Source of the DNA: JBIKLM01 sp044375105 | GTDB lineage: Bacteria > Planctomycetota > UBA1135 > GCA-002686595 | Direction: 5' to 3' | Assembly (NCBI GenBank): GCA_044375105.1 | Contig: JBILNK010000222.1 | Location: 1-6,296 of the forward strand | DNA length: 6,296 bases | Part shown: positions 1 through 4,475 of the stretch, piece by piece | Numbering within the stretch: position 1 is the first letter of the stretch | Layout of the letters: the number at the start of each line of letters is the position of its first letter | The notes under the pieces: model-generated | What the model saw: only the letters and a program-made list of their open reading frames with translations | What the model was told of the DNA's origin: nothing | Database searches by the model: none | Program-made: the position numbers and the translations under genes

Positions 1-495
1 GCGCACCGCTTCGAAGCGGCATTCCTGGTCGCCGTAGGCATCCCACTCGAATTCGGGCGCGCCGGGGACCCGGAAGTCGTCGATCAAGAGAAAACCCCGC
101 CGGCAGGCGCGCGTCAGGAAGGCCACCTCGTCGCGCAGCGGCCATTCGAACCCGTAGCCGTGGGCGTCGAGCCAGCACAGGGGCGTGCGCTGGCCGAGGT
201 CGCCGCGCAGGGCCGGCAGGGCCGCCAGGAAGTCCTGGGAGGTCAGCGGCAGGACGTGGACGCCGCTGCGCACGTCGGCGTGGGCGCGGGCCACGGCGTG
301 GGCCGCTGGGTCGGGCTCGCAGGCCAGGCAATCGAGGCGCCGGAAGCGGCGCGCCACGTAGCCCAGGGTCGAGCCGACGTTCGCGCCGGTCTCGAGGTAG
401 AGGTCCGCTCGCTTGGCCAGGGCGTCCACCAGGGCCAGCAGGTGCTTGTCGCCGTGGAAACCGAGCGGCAGGGGGGTCAGCGAGCGTTCGGTCAT
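1..495 (-). CDS. Class I SAM-dependent methyltransferase-like protein (N-terminal part, 3' end outside window)
   Basis: An open reading frame runs from an ATG at 495-493 on the minus strand to the window edge, 165 codons without a stop; the C-terminus is missing. After a short N-terminal helix region (HGDKHLLALVDAL, about residues 14-26) comes a Rossmann-type SAM-binding glycine loop, YLETGANVGST (33-43). An acidic strand end follows, CEPDP (59-63), where the SAM ribose would be bound. WLDAHGYG (108-115), then WPLRDEV (118-124), FLLIDDFRVPG (135-145) and a WDAYG stretch (151-155) resemble a group of uncharacterised methyltransferase-fold proteins related to FkbM-type enzymes that carry LDAH and IDDF motifs. 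The substrate is unknown; sugars, lipids or peptides are all possible. It is divergent from the DUF455 operon, separated by 193 bp. No Shine-Dalgarno precedes the ATG (upstream on the coding strand is C-rich). The fold call is fairly secure; actual methyltransferase activity is inferred. Confidence 0.8.
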   Translation of the reverse strand, partial: MTERSLTPLPLGFHGDKHLLALVDALAKRADLYLETGANVGSTLGYVARRFRRLDCLACEPDPAAHAVARAHADVRSGVHVLPLTSQDFLAALPALRGDLGQRTPLCWLDAHGYGFEWPLRDEVAFLTRACRRGFLLIDDFRVPGAPEFEWDAYGDQECRFEAVR

Positions 496-688
496 GGGCG
501 GGCGGAGGGGGGCCTGCGCAGGCGCGTCGACCGCGGGCGGAGGGCGGGTTGAGGGCGGTGCCAGGCCGGGAGCGCTCTGTCCCGGGGCTTGGACGGGGCC
601 CCCCGCGGCCGGCGCTCCAGGGGCCGGGGGCCGCCGCGCCTGCGCGGGGCCTCCAGGGCACGCCCGGGGCGTACACTCGCCGCCCGTC
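496..688. promoter_or_regulatory. Divergent intergenic region between methyltransferase-like gene and DUF455 operon
   Basis: These 193 bp separate two divergent genes and should hold both promoters. Visible structure: a perfect 12-bp palindrome GCCTGCGCAGGC at 512-523, close to the methyltransferase start; and two direct copies of CTCCAGGG at 615-622 and 651-658, 36 bp apart, upstream of the DUF455 gene. Much of the rest is runs of G or C (for example 596-612 and 620-635). No Shine-Dalgarno is visible for either gene. The operator role of these repeats is inference; in DNA this G+C-rich, short repeats arise by chance. Confidence 0.5.
672..677 (+). promoter_or_regulatory. Candidate -10 box for the DUF455 operon
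   Basis: TACACT (matching TATAAT at positions 1, 2, 4 and 6) lies 11 nt before the ATG at 689 and is the only A/T-containing hexamer of this type in a nearly pure G/C region. Initiation about 6-8 nt downstream of it would give an mRNA leader of only a few nucleotides, consistent with the absence of a Shine-Dalgarno. No recognisable -35 element is seen at 649-655. Confidence 0.35.
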
Positions 689-1534
689 ATGGCCGAATTC
701 AGGGAGCCGCCCCCGGGGAGCATCGCCGCCTGGTGCTTGGCGCTGCTGCGCGCAGAGCGCCTGGAGGACAAGCTCGAGCCCGCGCCGCCGCCGGATCCCG
801 AGCAGCCGGGCGCCTTCGAATCCGAGCCGGTCGAGCGGCGGTTGGCGGGGCCCGGGCGGCCGCCGGGCTGGGTGCTGCTCCACAAGGCGGAAAAGCGCCC
901 CAGCGCAGGGGCCCTGCGGCGCCCCGAGCCGCGCGCGCGCCTGTTGCACACCTGCCTGCACCACGAGCTGCAGGCCGCGGAGCTGTTCGCTTGGGCCCTG
1001 CTCGCTTTCCCCGAGACGCCGCGCGAATTCCGCGCCGGGCTGCTGCGTCTGGCGACGGAGGAACTCGAACACGCGGGCCTCTATCGCGGGCGCCTCTGGG
1101 CGCTGGGCTTCGAATTCGGCGTTTTCCCGCTGCGCGATTGGTTCTGGGAGCGCGCGCGGGGCTGCCGCACGCCGCTCGAATTCGTGGCCCTGATGGGGCT
1201 CGGCTTCGAGGGCGGCAACCTCGAGCACGGGGCGCGCCTGGCCGCGCAGTTCCGCGCCGCCGGGGACGAGCCCAGCGCGCTGGTCTTCGAGCGCATCCAG
1301 CGCGAGGAGATCGGCCACGTGGCCTTCGGCCGGCTTTGGTTCGAGCGCTTCTGCGGCGCGCCGCTCGAGTTCGAGGCCTGGCGCCGGGCGCTGCCGCCGC
1401 CGCTCAGTCCGGCGCTGATGAAGGGCCGTCCGCTGAACCGCGCTGCACGGCGTCTGGCGGGCCTGCCCGCGGAGTTCCTGGACGCGCTCGAGGCCGTGCC
1501 GTCGGTGGACGGCCGGGCCCCGGAGGGCGGTTGA
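689..1534 (+). CDS. DUF455 (COG2833) ferritin-like protein, putative diiron protein
   Basis: A 281-aa protein of the DUF455 family, uncharacterised relatives of ferritin-like diiron proteins. The N-terminal 80 residues contain a small helix (IAAWCLALL, 12-20) and a PGRPPGW turn (55-61). The four-helix core follows, with the expected metal-ligand pattern: HHELQAAE (91-98) on helix 1, EELEH with E125-x-x-H128 on helix 2, FEGGNLEH with E174 and E179/H180 on helix 3, and REEIGH with E207-x-x-H210 on helix 4. FPLRDWFWER (146-155) and LSPALMKGRPLNR (239-251) are also family-typical. All ligands look intact. An open frame continues upstream to 413, but residues there are low-complexity and lie over the divergent gene; the ATG at 689 starts just before family-like sequence, so I chose it. 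The first gene of a two-gene operon, its stop overlaps the next start. Whether it oxidises a substrate (as MiaE-like enzymes do) or only binds iron is unknown. Confidence 0.9.
   Translation: MAEFREPPPGSIAAWCLALLRAERLEDKLEPAPPPDPEQPGAFESEPVERRLAGPGRPPGWVLLHKAEKRPSAGALRRPEPRARLLHTCLHHELQAAELFAWALLAFPETPREFRAGLLRLATEELEHAGLYRGRLWALGFEFGVFPLRDWFWERARGCRTPLEFVALMGLGFEGGNLEHGARLAAQFRAAGDEPSALVFERIQREEIGHVAFGRLWFERFCGAPLEFEAWRRALPPPLSPALMKGRPLNRAARRLAGLPAEFLDALEAVPSVDGRAPEGG
1522..1527 (+). promoter_or_regulatory. Ribosome binding site of the ATP-grasp gene
   Basis: GGAGGG lies inside the last codons of the DUF455 gene, 6 nt before the ATG at 1534. It fixes the start of the ATP-grasp gene and, with the overlapping stop and start codons, supports translational coupling. 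It contrasts with the operon's first gene, which has no Shine-Dalgarno. Confidence 0.75.
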
Positions 1535-2640
1535 TGGCGGCCCGCGAGCCCCGCGCCTGGGTGTTGAACCTGGACGCCGAGCACGAGCTCGAGCGCCCGC
1601 GCGCCTACACGCCCAGCCGGCACCTCGCGGCCTTGGTGGCCCGCGAGCAGCGCCGGGTGATGCCCGGGCTGCTGCTGCCCGGCGATCTCGTGCTGGATCC
1701 GAGCGCGCCGGATTTCGCCGAGCGGCAGGCGCGCGCCCGCGGCCTGGCCGGGGCCTGCTGGTCGCCGACGCCGCGCGCGCTCCGGCTGCTCGAGCGCGCC
1801 GGAGCGCGCCTGCCGGCCGCCCCGGCGGTCGAGGTGCTGCGCGCCGTCAACGCGCGGCCCTTCGCGGCGGCCTTGCGCGCCCTGCTGCTGGGGCAGCGCT
1901 GGCTCGAGCCCGCCGAGTGGACCGCGCCGTCCGCGGCGAGCCTGCCCGCCGGCTGGCAGCCGAGCCCCCCGACGCATCCGGGCCAGGCCCTGGACCCCGC
2001 CCTTTCGAGCTTCGAAAAGCGCCTCGCCCTGACCCTGGAGCAAGCCCTGGCGCGGCTGGCCGCGCCGGCGCCCCTCGGCTGGCTGGTGCGCCGGGCCTTC
2101 GGGGCCGCCGGGCGCGGGCGGCGGCGCCTGCGGGCCGGAAAGCCCAGCGAGGCCGAGCTCGCCTGGCTCGCGGCGAGCCTGCGCCTCGGGCCCCTGACGA
2201 TCGAGCCCTTCGTCGAGATCCAGCGCGAGTTCACGCGTTCGGCCTGGCTGGCCGCGGACGGCGCGCTGACCCTGGCGGGCCCCTGCTACCAGCGCGTCGA
2301 TGCCCACGGCGCCTGGCAGGCCACCGCCGCCAGCGATCGCCACACGCCCCTGGATCCGGCCGTGGACGCCTGCCTGGCCGCGACTCTCGAAGCGGTCGGC
2401 CGCGCGCTGCACGCGGCGGGCTATTTCGGACCCTTCGGCATCGACGCGTACGAGCACCGCCGCCTGGATGGCCGCGGCAGCGCGCTCAACCCCCTGAGCG
2501 AGATCAACGCGCGCTTCACCATGGACTTCACGGCGGCCCGCCCGCTGGCCGAGAGGGCGCTCGGCGAGTTGGTGGGGGCAGCCTCCGCCGCCCCCGGCTT
2601 CAGAGCACCCGGCGGCTCGGCACCAGCACCTGCGAGCTGA
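1534..2640 (+). CDS. ATP-grasp-like protein, putative ATP-dependent carboxylate ligase
   Basis: A 368-aa protein in an open frame that extends well upstream over the DUF455 gene; the ATG at 1534 is chosen because of its strong Shine-Dalgarno and the ATGA overlap with the preceding stop. The N-terminus, AWVLNLDAEHELERPRAY (8-25), looks like the first strand of a pre-ATP-grasp domain. ATP-grasp signatures follow: basic/glycine-rich loop WLVRRAFGAAGRGRRRL (183-199), hinge-like EPFVEIQREFT (224-234), GYFGPFGIDAYEH with D304 (297-309 region), and the metal-binding NPLSEINARFTMDF, carrying E323-x-N325-x-R327 (319-332). These are the residues expected to bind ATP-Mg in this superfamily, which joins carboxylates to amines or thiols through acyl-phosphates. 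I do not recognise a specific subfamily. The last 20 residues are an Ala/Pro/Gly tail that runs 41 bp into the convergent exporter gene. Its partner DUF455 protein suggests joint action on one substrate; that is inference. Confidence 0.75.
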   Translation: MAAREPRAWVLNLDAEHELERPRAYTPSRHLAALVAREQRRVMPGLLLPGDLVLDPSAPDFAERQARARGLAGACWSPTPRALRLLERAGARLPAAPAVEVLRAVNARPFAAALRALLLGQRWLEPAEWTAPSAASLPAGWQPSPPTHPGQALDPALSSFEKRLALTLEQALARLAAPAPLGWLVRRAFGAAGRGRRRLRAGKPSEAELAWLAASLRLGPLTIEPFVEIQREFTRSAWLAADGALTLAGPCYQRVDAHGAWQATAASDRHTPLDPAVDACLAATLEAVGRALHAAGYFGPFGIDAYEHRRLDGRGSALNPLSEINARFTMDFTAARPLAERALGELVGAASAAPGFRAPGGSAPAPAS

Positions 2641-3913
2641 GCAGGCCGGCGCCCAGGGCCGCCGCGACGATCAGCATGCGGAAGGCGCCTTCGACGCCCG
2701 AGAGCGCGTCGTGGGACAGGAACGCATCGACGCTGCGGAAGCCCAGCGAGCCCGGCACCAGCAGCATCAGGCCCGGCACCAGCACGGTGGAGACCGGTCG
2801 GCCGGTGGCGCGGGCGACCAGGCTGGCGAAGCTGCCGAGCAGCAGCGCGCCGGCGAAGGCGCCCAGCTCGGCGCCGAACAGGCGCACGCCGTAGCGCGCG
2901 CCGAGGAAGGCCAGGATGCCGCCGGCGGTGATCCAGGGGGCGTCCTTGGGCCGCGCCCGGAACAGCACCGTGAAGCACAGGGGCGCGGTGGCCAGGGCCA
3001 CGAACGACCACAGGGGCCCCAGGGGTGCGCTGGGCTCGAGCGGCGGCGGTGCGGTCAGGCGCTCGGCCAGGGTGCGGCCGAGGCCCGCGCCGAGGCCCAT
3101 GCCGAACAGGGTGCCGAGCACGCCCGCCAGGCGCGCGGTGCCCGAGACCAGGTGCTGCTGCGCCAGTTCGGTCATGGCCACGGTCACCGAATAGCCCGGC
3201 ACCAGCACGATCAGGGCCGCCAGGCTGACCCGCCCGGCGTCGATCGGCAGGCCGAGGCGCGCCGCTCCGTGGGCCAGCAGCGCGGCCAGCGCACAGGCCA
3301 TCGGCACGGCGATGCGCGCGCGGCCCGCATCGCCGCCGAACCAGCCCAGCAGGCGACCGATCGTGGCGCCGAGCAGCAGGGCGCCCAGGGCGTCGGGGGC
3401 GCTGCCGCCGAAGAAGCAGGCGGCGCCGCCGGAGGCCAGGGCGAAGGCCAGGGTGTCGAGGGCCTGCGGCAGCGGCGCCGGCAAGCGCGCGATGGTTTCG
3501 AGTTCGTCGAGCGCCTTGGAAGGCGAAACGCGGCGGGTTTCGAGGCGCTCCAGCAGGTCATCGAGCGCGTCCAGGCGCGCCAGGTGGATGTCGCCCTGGG
3601 AGGCGCGCCGCATCTGCACCGGACCCCCGGCCACCGACAGCATCAGCGAGGTCGGCGTGGCCAGCACCTGGGCTTCGATGCCGATGGCGCGGGCGCCCTG
3701 CATGACCGCCTCCTCGACCCGCGGGGTCGGCACGCCGCTGTCGTGCAGCACCTCCGCGAGCCGCACGAGCAGCGTCGGCGCGGCCGGATCGCTGCTGGGC
3801 GGCGGCTGTCGCTGGGCCAGGCCGCGGCCGCCGGGCAGCGGTCGGCCGACGCCCGAAGCGCTGGCGCGCCAGCTGGACGCGCTGTCGGTCTGGGGACGGG
3901 AGCCCTCGGTCAT
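2600..3913 (-). CDS. ThrE-type threonine/serine exporter family membrane protein
   Basis: A 437-aa single-chain member of the ThrE family (DUF1212 plus ThrE_2/DUF3815 halves), inner-membrane proteins that export threonine and serine in Corynebacterium. Residues 1-45 are Ser/Pro/Gly-rich and probably disordered. The soluble N-terminal domain contains LAEVLHDSGVPTPRVEEAV (52-70) and ATPTSLMLSV (85-94), both family-typical. From about 155 on there are some ten hydrophobic segments (roughly 155-170, 174-190, 200-218, 228-248, 258-278, 300-318, 326-345, 348-366, 374-392, 408-428). VLVPGLMLLVPGSLGFRSV (377-395) is the hallmark of the C-terminal half, and the protein ends in the common LVPSRRVL. Length is close to the fused family members. 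The ATG at 3913 is taken as the start because a promoter-like element sits directly upstream; there is no clear Shine-Dalgarno. It is convergent with the ATP-grasp gene (41-bp overlap) and divergent from the helicase. Its substrate here is not proven. Confidence 0.9.
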   Translation of the reverse strand: MTEGSRPQTDSASSWRASASGVGRPLPGGRGLAQRQPPPSSDPAAPTLLVRLAEVLHDSGVPTPRVEEAVMQGARAIGIEAQVLATPTSLMLSVAGGPVQMRRASQGDIHLARLDALDDLLERLETRRVSPSKALDELETIARLPAPLPQALDTLAFALASGGAACFFGGSAPDALGALLLGATIGRLLGWFGGDAGRARIAVPMACALAALLAHGAARLGLPIDAGRVSLAALIVLVPGYSVTVAMTELAQQHLVSGTARLAGVLGTLFGMGLGAGLGRTLAERLTAPPPLEPSAPLGPLWSFVALATAPLCFTVLFRARPKDAPWITAGGILAFLGARYGVRLFGAELGAFAGALLLGSFASLVARATGRPVSTVLVPGLMLLVPGSLGFRSVDAFLSHDALSGVEGAFRMLIVAAALGAGLLSSQVLVPSRRVL

Positions 3914-3920
3914 GCCGGCG

Positions 3921-3950
3921 ATTCTCGGCCGTCGAAGCCCCGGCGGACAA
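3921..3950 (-). promoter_or_regulatory. Candidate promoter of the ThrE-family gene, near-leaderless
   Basis: Read on the minus strand, TTGTCC (3950-3945, four of six to TTGACA) is followed after 18 nt by GAGAAT (3926-3921, four of six to TATAAT), and the ATG lies 7 nt further on. Transcription would start at or next to the ATG, giving a leaderless mRNA, in line with the lack of a Shine-Dalgarno. This is a visual match only. Confidence 0.4.
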
Positions 3951-3969
3951 ACGAATAGCCTGCGGACAA
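3943..3969. repeat. Two direct copies of GCGGACAA (minus strand TTGTCCGC)
   Basis: Identical 8-mers at 3943-3950 and 3962-3969, offset by 19 bp, so nearly on the same helical face. The promoter-proximal copy overlaps the candidate -35 of the exporter gene. This is an arrangement expected for a regulator binding as a tandem dimer, but two 8-mers are modest evidence. Confidence 0.35.
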
Positions 3970-4423
3970 GAGTCGGACCGTAACCCGTCAGGACGAAGAT
4001 TGTTTTCCAGAAGTGTCAAGCAGCCGAACTTTGTCCAGCCTGCGCCCTCCTCCGGCCCCGGCGCTCGACCTGACCGGGGCAGGCCACAGCGCCCGGGGCC
4101 CGACCCCCCGGTGCGCGGTTTCTCCACGGGGGCAGCGTGCCCTGCGCGCTGCTTGGGCACGGCAAACGGGGTGGCCGAACGCCCTCCGGCCCCGCTCGGC
4201 CCCCCTGCGGCGCGACCCGCTGGAGGGCTGCGGGCACACCAATCCCCGAAAGGGCTCGCTTTCTAGAGCCGCAGGCCATACAACCCGAAAAGACGCCGCC
4301 CTTCGCGGCGCAGGCGCGCAACGACGCTTCCCGTGCTGATGCGCGGCCCCTCGGGGCCCGCACGGCGATCGGGACACGCAGCGCCCACACAGAAGACCGC
4401 CATCCGTTGCTGGGGTTTTTGTT

Positions 4424-4459
4424 GCGCCGCCGCGCCCATGCGCCGCGGCGCCCGGGGAG
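4424..4459 (+). promoter_or_regulatory. Hairpin and ribosome binding site just before the helicase gene
   Basis: GCGCCGC (4424-4430) can pair with GCGGCGC (4445-4451) around a 14-nt loop, and three nucleotides later GGGGAG (4454-4459) is the only Shine-Dalgarno-like sequence near the helicase start. It lies 7 nt before an in-frame ATT (4467) and 16 nt before an in-frame GTG (4476). The proximity of stem and ribosome site suggests that folding could modulate initiation; this is inferred. Confidence 0.45.
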
Positions 4460-4475
4460 ACCCACCATTCCGACC

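Larger units (their letters stand above)
3914..4475. other. 562-bp intergenic region between exporter and helicase genes
   Basis: No convincing gene is seen here. The exporter side (3914-4030) is relatively A/T-rich for this window and carries the exporter promoter candidate. From about 4040 the sequence is extremely G+C-rich. Between 4137 and 4451 lie several inverted repeats that would form RNA hairpins on the plus strand: 4137-4142 with 4155-4160 (GTGCCC/GGGCAC), 4181-4187 with 4222-4228 (GCCCTCC/GGAGGGC), 4253-4257 with 4266-4270, 4294-4299 with 4305-4310 (CGCCGC, loop CCTTC), 4331-4336 with 4360-4365 enclosing 4345-4349 with 4354-4358, and 4424-4430 with 4445-4451. TACAAC at 4279-4284 is a possible but weak -10 for the helicase. 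The helicase reading frame stays open back to a GTG at 4137, but the translation there resembles non-coding sequence (Arg/Pro/Ala/Gly mixture, no helicase similarity). I interpret most of this stretch as a structured 5' leader. Confidence 0.5.

Noticed and set aside
160..552. A 130-codon plus-strand frame at the left end
   Set aside because: The minus strand here encodes a coherent methyltransferase-fold sequence; the plus frame is its antisense shadow.
413..688. Upstream extension of the DUF455 reading frame
   Set aside because: The extension overlaps the divergent gene and the promoter region, and its translation is low-complexity; family-like sequence begins just after the ATG at 689.
811..822. 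TTCGAATCC resembling a tRNA T-arm
   Set aside because: It lies inside the DUF455 coding sequence and no acceptor, D or anticodon arm can be built around it; the similar TTCGAACCC near 143 lies in the methyltransferase gene.
50..1185. Cluster of GAATTC sites in the first 1.2 kb
   Set aside because: Most are Glu-Phe codon pairs in coding sequence (GAA TTC); a few sites do not show a restriction-related or transferred origin.
1081..2457. A 458-codon open frame on the minus strand opposite the DUF455 and ATP-grasp genes
   Set aside because: G+C-rich third positions suppress stop codons in antisense frames. The translation is Arg/Gly/Ala/Gln-rich without motifs, while the plus strand encodes two recognisable families.
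2711..3958. A 415-codon plus-strand frame opposite the exporter
   Set aside because: Gln/Gly/Arg/His-rich shadow of the membrane protein codons, with no domain recognisable.
3991..4019. Perfect TTGACA on the minus strand at 4019-4014 as the exporter -35
   Set aside because: No -10-like hexamer lies 15-19 nt downstream on that strand (the positions read TCGTCC or similar), and it is about 100 bp from the start; the element at 3950-3921 fits better.
4137..4475. 113-residue N-terminal extension of the helicase from GTG 4137
   Set aside because: The translation has no helicase or domain similarity, covers a hairpin-rich stretch, and would give an atypically long N-terminus before the Q motif. 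It is kept only as an outside possibility.
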